Below are positions 51,464-59,904 of a stretch of 64,000 nucleotides of DNA, piece after piece. The first letter of the stretch is position 1; the number at the start of each line of letters is the position of its first letter. Source of the stretch: Pseudomonas farris (lineage in GTDB: Bacteria > Pseudomonadota > Gammaproteobacteria > Pseudomonadales > Pseudomonadaceae); contig NZ_JAHSTV010000009.1 of assembly GCF_019145235.1 (NCBI RefSeq), positions 1 through 64,000 on the forward strand, in the 5' to 3' direction. The notes below the pieces were generated by a model, which saw nothing but the letters and a program-made list of their open reading frames with translations, was not told the origin of the DNA and made no database searches. The translations under genes and the position numbers were made by a program.

Positions 51464-54400
51464 ATGACGCAAATAACGAAAACCGCAGCGGTAGATTCTG
51501 TTCACGAAAACTCCAGCAAGAGCTCATTGCCCTTGGAGCAGTATGTGACTTGGGTGGTCGATCATCGGCGGTGGGTTATCGCCCTTGTGCTGGCTCTATC
51601 AGCTTTCTTCGGCTTTTTTGCAGCCAAACAGCAAGTCATCATCAATCCTGCCGCGGTTGTCCCGCAGAGCCATCCATACATAAAGGCCACCAACACCATC
51701 GAGAAAATCTTCGGATCGAAGTACCTCGTGGTAATAGGACTGACACCAACCCAGGGTGATGCACTGCAGCCGCAAGTGCTCGAAGCCGTAAAGCGCATTA
51801 CGGACAAGCTATATGCCGCGCCATCGGTTACCAAGCAGACTCTACTTAGCCTCTCATCGCGGCAGGCCAAGAGTATCCGTGGTAACGCCGAAGGGTTTGA
51901 GGCAAAGCCTCTGTTCGATGACCAGATCCCCACGACAACCGATCAAATTAGTGCGTTAAGGTCGGCCATTGAAGCCAACCCGGTTTATCGAGATACGGTT
52001 ATCTCCAGCGACTGGCGAACCGCTACGATCATGCTGGAGTTGAAGGAGAACCCTAACGGTTTCGGGGCGATGCTCTCGGATGTTCACCGGATCCTGAGCC
52101 AGGAGAACACGCCGGGCGTCGAGATTTCTTTGAGTGGAAACCCGGTGTTCCTGCAGCAGGCTGAAGTTTTTGCAGATCGGATCAACTGGCTGTTCCCCAT
52201 CGCGGTGCTGGTGATTGGCTTGCTGCACTACGAGGCCTTCCGTACGCGCCAGGGACTGATTCTTCCCTTGGTGACGGCGTTGCTCTCAGTGGTTTGGGGC
52301 GTCGGCATCATGGGATTGATGAAGGTGCCGATGGATATCTTTAACTCGCCCACGCCAATCCTGATTCTTGCCGTTGCGGCTGGGCACGCTGTTCAATTGC
52401 TCAAGCGCTACTACGAACACTTCATCGAATTGGTCAACGGACAGCACATGGCCCCAGAAGTGGCTAACCGGCTGGCGACGATTCAATCGCTCGCAGCAGT
52501 GGGGCCCGTTTTGGTGATCGCCGGTGGTGTCGCAGCTTTGGGTTTTTTCTCGTTGGTGGTGTTCGAGCTTGAAACCGTCCGGGCCTTCGGCATTTTCACT
52601 GGCATCGGCATCCTCGCCGCAGTGCTACTGGAATTCACTTTCACTCCGGCAGTTCGTGCCAGTCTGAAACCACCTTCGGCGGCACAGATTGATACCGAGA
52701 CCAAACCGCGAATTTGGGATCACCTGAGTGCTCGCATTGCTCATTTGGTGATCACGCCGCGTAGTCGTCGGTGGATCCTGGTGGCTTTCGTCGTACTGAT
52801 AGGTGTTGCGATTGCTGGCTGGCCCAAGGTGCATGTCGATAACTCGAGCAAGAGCTTTTTCTCTGACTCACTGCCACTACAGCGGGACGATAACCTGCTG
52901 AACGCACAGACTGGCGGCACCAACGTTCTGTATGTAATGGTCGACACTGGGCAGGCCGACGGAGTGAAAGATCCACAGATCCTGAATGCTATTCGGGAGC
53001 TCCAGGCTGATGCCGCGAAGCGCTCGATCGTGGGTAAGACCTTGTCCATCGATGACTTTCTCCAGCGCATGCACGGCGCTGCATCTGGGGACACTGGTGC
53101 TATTAATCCACTACCTGAAGATCGAAATCTGATCGCCCAGTACCTGTTCCTTTACTCGATGTCTGGCGACCCGGAAGACTTCTCGGCGCATGTCGATTAT
53201 GACTACCAGCGAGCGAAGATCTCGATCATGTTGAGGACCAACAGCAACGCTGAAATTGATCGCCTGGTAAACGAGCTGCGTGAGGTTGCGAACCAGCGCT
53301 TCCCCAAAAATGTAACGGTTTCGTTCGGCGGGGAGGTGGCGCAGACACTGGCAGTAACCGATGTGATGGTGCACAGCAAACTGCTGAACATCGCGCAAAT
53401 TCTCGGTGTGATTTTTGCGGTATCAGTTATTGCATTCCGTTCGTTCACCGCAGGCCTACTGGTGCTGTCGCCGCTACTTGTGGTTCTTTCGCTGGTCTTC
53501 GGCGTAATGGGCTACTTCGGTGTCCCTCTGAACATTCCCAACTCGTTGATCTCCGCCATGGCGGTAGGGATTGGCGCTGACTACGCGATCTATCTCATAT
53601 ACCGCATTGGTGAGTACACAGCCCAGGGCAAGGCCTTGCCTCAGGCCGTCGAAATGGCAATGAAAACCGCTGGTAAAGCCTGTCTGTTCGTTGCCACTGC
53701 TGTGGCAGGTGGCTATGCCGTCCTCATGTTCTCCTATGACTACAAGGTTCATATGTGGCTTTCTACTTTCATCGTGCTGGCTATGCTGGCAAGCGTGTTG
53801 GCAACTCTGACCCTCATTCCGAGCGCCATTCTGACCTTCAAACCAGCATTCATTTTCCAGCGTCGCTCGGGTGATCGTGGCGCAGTGCTGTTGATCATCC
53901 TTGCTGCTATCGGCTTCTTGACTTACTCACAGGTAGGTTGGTCTGCAGAGCTGGAGGCGAAGCAAATCATGGAGCGCAATGCTGCTGTAACTCGCTTCAG
54001 CACTTCCACGGCGGATGCAGAGTTTGTGCTGCAGACCAAAGATGGTGGTAAGCGCGTTCGCAAGTCGAACATGGCGTCGAAACTTCAGGAGAATGGGCAA
54101 GACACCATGCGTCTGGTTCGCTTCGAAGCGCCGGCAGACATTCGCGGGACCACGACTTTGCTTGTTGAACGCTCGGCCCAGGATGACGATATGTGGGTAT
54201 ACCTGCCGGCGATGAAACGTGTGCGTCGCCTAGTGGCCTCGAACAAAAAAGACAGCTTCATCGGTACTGACTTTAGCTATGGCGACGTTATGGGGCACAA
54301 GGTCGGCGACTGGAAGCACACCTTGCTCAGCCAGCAGGCACGTGACGGTGTTGAGCATTACGTCATTGAGTCGGTACCCGCTGAGGATAGCGTTCGCACT

Positions 54401-54676
54401 AACTCGGGATATGCCAAGCGCGTGACTTGGGTGCGCAAGGACAATTTCGCCACGACTTACGTGGAAGCCTCGGATGCCAGTGGGCAGCCTTACAAACAGT
54501 TCTCCTTCGCGGACATCCAGTTGGTTGATTCAGCGAATAGAAAGTGGCAGCCAATGAAAACCGAGGGCAAGAACCTGCAGAGTGGGCATACCACTACGAT
54601 TACTTTCTCCAACTTCAAGGTCGGCGAATCGCTGAGCGACAGCCTCTTCTCCGCGAACAACATAGCTTCCAAATAA
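51464..54676 (+). CDS. MMPL/RND exporter fused to LolA-like lipoprotein-sorting domain
   Basis: A 1070-residue protein in two parts. Residues about 1-800 are an MMPL/RND-type transporter of the HpnN/lipid-exporter class: an N-terminal helix (WVIALVLALSAFFGFFAA), a periplasmic loop, and two repeats with sterol-sensing-like helices (FNSPTPILILAVAAGHAVQL, LISAMAVGIGADYAIYLIYR). Residues about 830-1070 are an outer-membrane-lipoprotein-sorting (LolA-like) domain: MVWVYLPAMKRVRRL-type segment MWVYLPAMKRVRRLVASNKK and FIGTDFSYGDVMGHKVGD. Between them LLIILAAIGFLTYSQ then VGWSA looks like a former signal peptide, so two ancestral genes have joined. The fusion suggests coupled extraction and delivery of a lipid-like cargo. 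Confidence 0.85.
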   Translation: MTQITKTAAVDSVHENSSKSSLPLEQYVTWVVDHRRWVIALVLALSAFFGFFAAKQQVIINPAAVVPQSHPYIKATNTIEKIFGSKYLVVIGLTPTQGDALQPQVLEAVKRITDKLYAAPSVTKQTLLSLSSRQAKSIRGNAEGFEAKPLFDDQIPTTTDQISALRSAIEANPVYRDTVISSDWRTATIMLELKENPNGFGAMLSDVHRILSQENTPGVEISLSGNPVFLQQAEVFADRINWLFPIAVLVIGLLHYEAFRTRQGLILPLVTALLSVVWGVGIMGLMKVPMDIFNSPTPILILAVAAGHAVQLLKRYYEHFIELVNGQHMAPEVANRLATIQSLAAVGPVLVIAGGVAALGFFSLVVFELETVRAFGIFTGIGILAAVLLEFTFTPAVRASLKPPSAAQIDTETKPRIWDHLSARIAHLVITPRSRRWILVAFVVLIGVAIAGWPKVHVDNSSKSFFSDSLPLQRDDNLLNAQTGGTNVLYVMVDTGQADGVKDPQILNAIRELQADAAKRSIVGKTLSIDDFLQRMHGAASGDTGAINPLPEDRNLIAQYLFLYSMSGDPEDFSAHVDYDYQRAKISIMLRTNSNAEIDRLVNELREVANQRFPKNVTVSFGGEVAQTLAVTDVMVHSKLLNIAQILGVIFAVSVIAFRSFTAGLLVLSPLLVVLSLVFGVMGYFGVPLNIPNSLISAMAVGIGADYAIYLIYRIGEYTAQGKALPQAVEMAMKTAGKACLFVATAVAGGYAVLMFSYDYKVHMWLSTFIVLAMLASVLATLTLIPSAILTFKPAFIFQRRSGDRGAVLLIILAAIGFLTYSQVGWSAELEAKQIMERNAAVTRFSTSTADAEFVLQTKDGGKRVRKSNMASKLQENGQDTMRLVRFEAPADIRGTTTLLVERSAQDDDMWVYLPAMKRVRRLVASNKKDSFIGTDFSYGDVMGHKVGDWKHTLLSQQARDGVEHYVIESVPAEDSVRTNSGYAKRVTWVRKDNFATTYVEASDASGQPYKQFSFADIQLVDSANRKWQPMKTEGKNLQSGHTTTITFSNFKVGESLSDSLFSANNIASK

Positions 54677-54685
54677 GGAGAGGAG

Positions 54686-55930
54686 ATGAGCGGGTCCTTT
54701 TTGCCCTGGTGGCGGGCCGGTGTTGTCGCGCCCCTAATTCTCTCCGCGAGTGCGTATGCCAGCGCTCCGGAAGTGACAGGTGAGGTCGCTTCAGGCGTGT
54801 GGTCATCCAACCGGATGTTGGATGACCAACACGCGGTGTCCTCCAATCGTGCCAAGCTCAAACTGGATTGGCAGGCGTCCGAAAGCCTGCAGTTGAACAG
54901 TGAGGTCTGGGCGCTATCGTCGCCGGAGCGTCTGGATGAGAAGCGTGAAGACGCAGGAGTCAATGAGCTGTATGTGAAAAGCAGCGAGACGGTGTGTGCG
55001 CCTGCCCTGGGTAAAAAGCTGGTGATGTGGGGGCGTGCTGATGGGATCAATCCCACCGATCAGATTTCACCGAGCAACTACCGAAGGTTGACCCCTGAAA
55101 CTACTGATCAGCGCACGGGAAACTGGGGGCTGCATCTGGACTGTGAGGTGGGCGCGGGAAAGCTGCAGATGCATGTATTGGATCGGTTCCAATTTAATGA
55201 TGTGCCGTTGGAGAAAACACCCGGTGTTGTCTTCAGGGAGCAAGATCCGGATGTGCGTCCTACAGTTGCGATGAAGTATGACGTGCTGGGCTCTGATGCT
55301 GATTGGTCGGTGAGTGTAATAGACGGTCATGACTTGTTCCCGACCTTTGCAGTGCGAAGTGCCACGCCTGAAGGGATCACGCTCGGTCAGCACGCTACTC
55401 GCATGCGCATGATCGGTAGCGACTTCACAATAGTCCGTGGGGAAATGGCCTATAGGGGGGAAATTGCTTGGGTGGATTTCGAGCAATCATCAGATCCTAC
55501 TGTTGCCCGTCGACAGCCCTATACCTCAGCAATTGGTGGTGCTGAGTGGTATATCGGTGACCGCGAGACTGTTTCGTTACAGGGCTTTTGGCGGCACTTG
55601 AGGTCAGTTTCGAGTCTGTCGAACGACCCGTTGCTTGCTCAGGTACAAGCGGCACAGGCGCTGATCAGCAATGAGCTCGACCGTGATCAGTATGGGATTA
55701 CGCTCAGGTATGCCAAGCCACTGTTCGACTCAAAAGCCGACCTTGATCTCTTTGCCGTTTGGACTGAGCCTCGCAACGATTGGATGCTGCGAGGAAGACT
55801 CAAATACGCATTAACGGATTCGTGGCGGGTGAGCACCGGGTTCGACATCTTCAGAGGGCCCCAAGATTCTTTCCTTGGTCATTTGAGAACCAACTCATTA
55901 ACGTTCGTTGAGGCAAGTTACATCTGGTGA
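54686..55930 (+). CDS. Outer-membrane beta-barrel protein (DUF1302-like)
   Basis: A 414-residue secreted protein with a signal peptide (VVAPLILSASAYASA) and a beta-rich body with alternating strands ending in an aromatic residue (FVEASYIW), as in outer-membrane barrels. Start follows GGAGAGGAG. MMPL, LolA-like and DUF1302/DUF1329-type proteins often cluster in Pseudomonas as export systems; here it sits 9 bp after the MMPL-LolA fusion. Its 3' end overlaps the convergent acetyltransferase gene by 33 bp. The family name is tentative, but outer-membrane placement is well supported. Confidence 0.73.
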   Translation: MSGSFLPWWRAGVVAPLILSASAYASAPEVTGEVASGVWSSNRMLDDQHAVSSNRAKLKLDWQASESLQLNSEVWALSSPERLDEKREDAGVNELYVKSSETVCAPALGKKLVMWGRADGINPTDQISPSNYRRLTPETTDQRTGNWGLHLDCEVGAGKLQMHVLDRFQFNDVPLEKTPGVVFREQDPDVRPTVAMKYDVLGSDADWSVSVIDGHDLFPTFAVRSATPEGITLGQHATRMRMIGSDFTIVRGEMAYRGEIAWVDFEQSSDPTVARRQPYTSAIGGAEWYIGDRETVSLQGFWRHLRSVSSLSNDPLLAQVQAAQALISNELDRDQYGITLRYAKPLFDSKADLDLFAVWTEPRNDWMLRGRLKYALTDSWRVSTGFDIFRGPQDSFLGHLRTNSLTFVEASYIW

Positions 55931-56398
55931 TACAGAGGCAGCAGCGCCAGTAGAGTCTAGTGTCTTCACCATGTAGACCGCTGAAGCAGGGCACAGCGCC
56001 GCGAACTCCGTCGAACTGGATATCGCTTCCGGTGCTTGGGATCGCTCCCTGCGTTCGTACCCTCGAGTTTGGAAAAAGTCTTCCGCCGTGTTTGTCAGAA
56101 GGTGAAGGTGCAAGGCTTCATCGGCCGCAGCAATACGCTCAAGTGCGTGTAGCAGCAATGTTCCTGCACCGACCTGCCTTTGAGCCGGAACAACGACCAG
56201 TGAGCGCAACAGTCGGTCGGGACCGTTTCCTTCAATTCCACCGTAGCCCAGCGTCGTATCTCCATAATGGAAGGAATAGAACATTCGATTGGGCTGCAGC
56301 AGGTCTTGGGTTGGTAGTCCCGCCGAGTTCAGCTGAATCGCCAAACCGTCGATTTGGTCGACATCAAGTAGTCGAACAGAGATATCTGACTCGTTCAT
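55898..56398 (-). CDS. arsN2: ArsN2-type arsenic-resistance N-acetyltransferase
   Basis: A 166-residue GNAT acetyltransferase. The acetyl-CoA motif is LLRSLVVVPAQRQVGAGTLL, followed by LHLHLLTNTAEDFFQTRGYE and the ending TEFAALCPASAVYMVKTL, a combination characteristic of the ArsN2 group annotated in arsenic operons. Characterised ArsN1 acetylates the organoarsenical arsinothricin; ArsN2 substrates are less clear. It is divergent from arsR with 181 bp between, so both may answer to ArsR. Overlaps the outer-membrane protein gene convergently by 33 bp. Confidence 0.8.
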   Translation of the reverse strand: MNESDISVRLLDVDQIDGLAIQLNSAGLPTQDLLQPNRMFYSFHYGDTTLGYGGIEGNGPDRLLRSLVVVPAQRQVGAGTLLLHALERIAAADEALHLHLLTNTAEDFFQTRGYERRERSQAPEAISSSTEFAALCPASAVYMVKTLDSTGAAASVSPDVTCLNER

Positions 56399-56479
56399 GG
56401 GGGCTCTGAAGAGGGACTGTTTGGCGCTCAGTATAGGCCCGAGTTGAGGTTTGGCTTGATAAGCCGCCAGAGGCAGTCT

Positions 56480-56532
56480 GATATGAATATGTGCTTTACC
56501 GTATATATTGTTTTTCGTATATTCGGTTTCCC
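56480..56532. promoter_or_regulatory. Candidate ArsR operator between arsN2 and arsR
   Basis: ATATGAATATGTG, CCGTATATATTG and TCGTATATTCGG lie in a row, resembling ArsR/SmtB-family half-sites (ATATnCGAATAT type). The region is AT-rich and about 50-100 bp upstream of arsR. It suits ArsR autorepression released by As(III). No footprint exists for this sequence. Confidence 0.5.
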
Positions 56533-56579
56533 AGATATTTTGGCCGCCACGCTAGTGAGCGTCCCCACCAAGAGGTCAC

Positions 56580-56936
56580 ATGCAGGAAACCTTGACGCCC
56601 CCCGCCGTTTTCAAGTGTTTGGCTGACGAAACTCGAGCTCGCATGACCTTGCTGATTGCAAGAGAGGGTGAGCTCTGCGTCTGCGAGCTCACCTGCGCAC
56701 TCGATCAAAGCCAGCCGAAAATTTCCCGTCATCTCGCTCAGCTGCGAGAAGCCGGAATCTTGATGGATCGTCGTCAGGGACAGTGGGTGTATTACCGCCT
56801 GCACCCATCCTTGCCTGAGTGGGTTGGAACGATGCTGAACAGCGCCGTCGATGCTAATCAGGACTGGTTGAACACAGATGCCATGCGTCTCGCCGAGATG
56901 GGGGGAAGACCCCAAAACACGGCCGCTTGTGTTTGA
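56580..56936 (+). CDS. arsR: ArsR-family As(III)-responsive repressor
   Basis: A 118-residue ArsR/SmtB winged-helix repressor. The metal site ELCVCELTCALDQSQPKISR contains the Cys-x-Cys (with a further Cys three residues later) in the DNA-recognition region, typical for arsenic sensors. LREAGILMDRRQGQWVYYRL is the wing. It starts with ATG 56580 and is followed by arsB 30 bp downstream, so it heads the arsR-arsB-arsC-arsH operon and probably also controls divergent arsN2. Confidence 0.93.
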   Translation: MQETLTPPAVFKCLADETRARMTLLIAREGELCVCELTCALDQSQPKISRHLAQLREAGILMDRRQGQWVYYRLHPSLPEWVGTMLNSAVDANQDWLNTDAMRLAEMGGRPQNTAACV

Positions 56937-56966
56937 CCTCCCTTTTTTGCTGATTGAGTTGTGCTC

Positions 56967-58250
56967 ATGTTGATCGCGTTTTTGATTTTTCTTGTGACGA
57001 TAGTTCTCGTTATCTGGCAACCCAAGGGGCTTGGTGTAGGTTGGAGCGCAGCACTGGGGGCATTAGTGGCACTGCTGACTGGTGTGGTTAGCTTGTCTGA
57101 TATTCCTGTGGTTTGGCAGATCGTGTGGAACGCCACTGGCACGTTTATCGCCGTCATCATCATTAGCTTGTTGCTGGACGAGGCGGGTTTTTTTGAATGG
57201 GCTGCTTTGCATGTGGCTCGGTGGGGCGCTGGTAGCAGTCGCAAACTGTTCGCCTTCATCATTTTGCTTGGGGCGGCCGTATCCGCATTGTTCGCCAATG
57301 ATGGTGCGGCCTTGATCCTTACCCCTATCGTCATTGCGATGCTGCTGGCGTTGCGTTTTTCACCGGCGGCGACACTGGCATTCGTCATGGCTGCTGGTTT
57401 TATCGCCGACACCGCGAGCTTGCCTCTCGTAGTGTCCAATCTGGTCAACATCGTTTCAGCCGATTATTTCAACATCGGCTTCAGTGAGTACGCGTCGATC
57501 ATGGTGCCGGTGAACCTGGTCAGCATTGCTGCCACTTTGGCCATGCTGCTGTGGTTCTTCCATAAGGACCTACCGCGCACCTATGACCTCGATCAACTCA
57601 AGGCACCCGAAGCTGCCATCCGCGACAGGGCTACCTTTATTGCTGGAGGATGGGTACTCGGGCTTTTGTTGGTCGGCTTCTTCGTTATCGAGCCATTGGG
57701 CGTGCCAATCAGTGCCATTGCCGCAGTCTGCGCTTTGATCCTCTACTTGATCGCCGCGCGCGGCCATGTCATCTCGACACGTAAGGTACTCAGGGAGGCG
57801 CCCTGGCAGGTCGTAGTGTTCTCGCTTGGCATGTACCTGGTGATCTACGGCTTACGTAACGCCGGCCTCACAGATTATCTATCGCAGATCCTGAATGTGT
57901 TTGCTGGCTATGGCATATGGGGCGCTTCCCTGGGTACGGGGTTACTCGCCGCAGGCCTGTCTTCTGTTATGAACAACATGCCCACCGTCTTGGTGGGGGC
58001 GCTATCGATACATTCCTCTGAGGCTACTGGTGTTGTTCAACGAGCCATGATTTACGCCAACATCATCGGCTGTGACCTGGGGCCAAAAATAACCCCGATC
58101 GGTAGCTTGGCCACCTTGCTATGGCTGCATGTGTTGGCCCGCAAGAGCATCGTTATTACCTGGGGCTACTACTTCCGCACTGGCATCGTCCTGACACTAC
58201 CCATTCTGCTTGCCACCCTGGCCGCTTTGGCAATCCGCCTGAGCTTCTGA
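56967..58250 (+). CDS. arsB: Arsenite efflux permease ArsB
   Basis: A 427-residue membrane protein with about eleven to twelve helices. The N-terminus MLIAFLIFLVTIVLVIWQPK closely matches ArsB proteins, and the conserved ANDGAALILTPIVIAML and SVMNNMPTVLVGALSI segments follow. ArsB exports As(III), using proton motive force. A GTG in frame two codons earlier is possible, but ATG 56967 agrees with ArsB family starts. Second gene of the ars operon. Confidence 0.94.
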   Translation: MLIAFLIFLVTIVLVIWQPKGLGVGWSAALGALVALLTGVVSLSDIPVVWQIVWNATGTFIAVIIISLLLDEAGFFEWAALHVARWGAGSSRKLFAFIILLGAAVSALFANDGAALILTPIVIAMLLALRFSPAATLAFVMAAGFIADTASLPLVVSNLVNIVSADYFNIGFSEYASIMVPVNLVSIAATLAMLLWFFHKDLPRTYDLDQLKAPEAAIRDRATFIAGGWVLGLLLVGFFVIEPLGVPISAIAAVCALILYLIAARGHVISTRKVLREAPWQVVVFSLGMYLVIYGLRNAGLTDYLSQILNVFAGYGIWGASLGTGLLAAGLSSVMNNMPTVLVGALSIHSSEATGVVQRAMIYANIIGCDLGPKITPIGSLATLLWLHVLARKSIVITWGYYFRTGIVLTLPILLATLAALAIRLSF

Positions 58251-58264
58251 ACCGGAGATACTTA

Positions 58265-58735
58265 ATGAAAGTCTTGTTCATGTGCACCCACAACAGCTGC
58301 CGCAGCATATTGTCTGAAGCACTGTTCAATCACTTGGCGCCCGAGGTAATGGAAGCTGTGAGCTCGGGAAGTTTTCCAAGTGGCAAAGTCAATGCTCAAG
58401 CGTTGAAGACGCTGGAAGCTGCCGGCATTCCTACCGAAGGCCTATCAAGCAAGGCTTCGGATGCATTTGAAAATTCGCCACCGGACATCGTCATTACAGT
58501 TTGCGATCGTGCTGCAGGCGAGGCTTGCCCGATTTTCTTCGGCCCATCCCTCAAAGCTCATTGGGGCTTGGCTGATCCATCCGTCGCGACCGGTAGCGAA
58601 GCGGAGATCGAAGCCGCGTTCCAAGTGACGCTAGCCAAGATCGAGGAACGGGTCCGCGCATTCATAGCTCTGCCTGTAAGGCAAATGGGTGTGGATGACC
58701 TCAAAGCAGCGCTCGACCGCATCGGTACTCTCTAA
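58265..58735 (+). CDS. arsC: Arsenate reductase ArsC (LMW-phosphatase type)
   Basis: A 156-residue arsenate reductase of the low-molecular-weight tyrosine-phosphatase/thioredoxin-coupled class. The catalytic loop MCTHNSCRSILSEALFNHL starts the protein, and ITVCDRAAGEACPIFFGP carries the resolving cysteines. It reduces As(V) to As(III), the form ArsB, ArsP and methyltransferases handle. The long frame starting at 58121 overlaps arsB and is rejected; ATG 58265 lies 15 bp after the arsB stop with GGAG ahead. Confidence 0.93.
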   Translation: MKVLFMCTHNSCRSILSEALFNHLAPEVMEAVSSGSFPSGKVNAQALKTLEAAGIPTEGLSSKASDAFENSPPDIVITVCDRAAGEACPIFFGPSLKAHWGLADPSVATGSEAEIEAAFQVTLAKIEERVRAFIALPVRQMGVDDLKAALDRIGTL

Positions 58736-58758
58736 CCATTGGATTTAAGGAGATTGGA

Positions 58759-59472
58759 ATGAACGACATCTTGCCAAATATCCAGCCAGAGCTGGTCGAT
58801 CTACCCTCGCTGGAGCAACTTCAGCCGAAGGAACCGTCTGCTCACAAGCCGCGGATTCTGCTGCTCTACGGGTCTACCCGCGAACGTTCCTTCAGCCGGT
58901 TGATGGTGCAGGAGGCTTCTCGCCTGCTGGAACAATTCGGCGCCGAAACCCGAATCTTCGATCCATCGGGTTTGCCGTTACCGGACGATGCGCCGGACTC
59001 CCATGAGAAGGTCCGCGAGCTTCGTGAGCTTATGCAGTGGTCCGAGGGCCAGGTCTGGTGCTCCCCAGAACGTCATGGATCTATGAGCGCGGTGTTCAAA
59101 GCACAAATTGACTGGGTACCGCTGGCGATGGGAGCTGTCCGTCCCACCCAAGGCAAGACATTGGCAGTACTGCAGGTCTGTGGTGGTTCGCAATCTTTCA
59201 ACGTGGTGAACCAACTCCGGGTGCTGGGCCGCTGGATGCGTATGTTCACCATCCCCAACCAATCCTCGGTACCAAAGGCATTTCTGGAGTTTGACGACGC
59301 AGGTCGGATGAAACCGTCCTCCTATTACGACCGATTGGTTGATGTGATGGAGGAGCTGATGAAGTTCACGTTGCTTCTGCGAGATCGTCAAGACTACTTG
59401 GTTGATCGGTACTCCGAACGCAAGGAGTCGGCCGAGGCACTTTCAAAGCGGGTCAACCAGCGTGCCATTTGA
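58759..59472 (+). CDS. arsH: Organoarsenical oxidase ArsH
   Basis: A 237-residue NADPH-dependent FMN flavoprotein. The FMN loop LLYGSTRERSFSRLMVQEAS, then PLPDDAPDSHEKVRELREL, WCSPERHGSMSAVFKAQID and VCGGSQSFNVVNQLRVLGRW are diagnostic of ArsH. Characterised ArsH oxidises trivalent organoarsenicals such as MAs(III) to the less toxic pentavalent form. It ends the ars operon; an AAGGAG ribosome site precedes it. Its presence beside arsP and the methyltransferase-like gene reinforces organoarsenical chemistry here. Confidence 0.94.
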   Translation: MNDILPNIQPELVDLPSLEQLQPKEPSAHKPRILLLYGSTRERSFSRLMVQEASRLLEQFGAETRIFDPSGLPLPDDAPDSHEKVRELRELMQWSEGQVWCSPERHGSMSAVFKAQIDWVPLAMGAVRPTQGKTLAVLQVCGGSQSFNVVNQLRVLGRWMRMFTIPNQSSVPKAFLEFDDAGRMKPSSYYDRLVDVMEELMKFTLLLRDRQDYLVDRYSERKESAEALSKRVNQRAI

Positions 59473-59607
59473 AGTTATCAGTATGTCGCACCCGTATTCG
59501 ATGAAATTGTTACCGCACAAAGGCGGTGAGCTTCGAGCAGGTTCGTTCTGCAAGAGAATGTGCAAGGTAAAGTAGATGAAGGCGGTCAAGTGAGATTCGT
59601 GGGCTGC

Positions 59608-59904
59608 CTACCTATAGCTATTCGAGCGACAGATCAGTAGTTCTCGACTGTTCCCTAATCGCTTCCACACCAATAGGGCTGTGAGTCGATAATAATACCG
59701 GGTAGCGTCGGACTGGTCTTTCAGGTGTTGAGTGAGAAACCAGCGCACATGCTTGAGTTGCCAGGTCCAGGGATTATCTCGCTGCCACCGCTGTTGAATG
59801 GCCGCTTGCATGATTCGGGCTTGCCGAAGATGGCGTTGACGGGTGGCCAGCGAGCCGGTCAGAACGCCGCTCAGGAACAGCGCAATGTCGAAGGGTTTGG
59901 TCAT
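59608..59904 (-). CDS. 98-aa hypothetical protein of the integrative element
   Basis: A small basic protein, MTKPFDIALFLSGVLTGSLA then a helical, Arg/Gln-rich body (RQARIMQAAIQQRWQRDNPW, WQLKHVRWFLTQHLKDQ). Its start overlaps the stop of the integrase-like gene by ATGA, so the two are co-translated. I recognise it only as a companion often seen next to this integrase type in Pseudomonas elements. Function unknown. Confidence 0.65.
   Translation of the reverse strand: MTKPFDIALFLSGVLTGSLATRQRHLRQARIMQAAIQQRWQRDNPWTWQLKHVRWFLTQHLKDQSDATRYYYRLTALLVWKRLGNSRELLICRSNSYR

Noticed and set aside
55960..56409. Plus-strand 149-codon frame opposite arsN2
   Set aside because: It is a shadow of the ArsN2 acetyltransferase gene, which carries clear GNAT motifs on the minus strand.
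40769..59472. Arsinothricin biosynthesis cluster
   Set aside because: ArsL, a radical SAM enzyme, and ArsQ are absent; the enzyme set (ligase, SDR, ADO-like) does not fit the known arsinothricin route.
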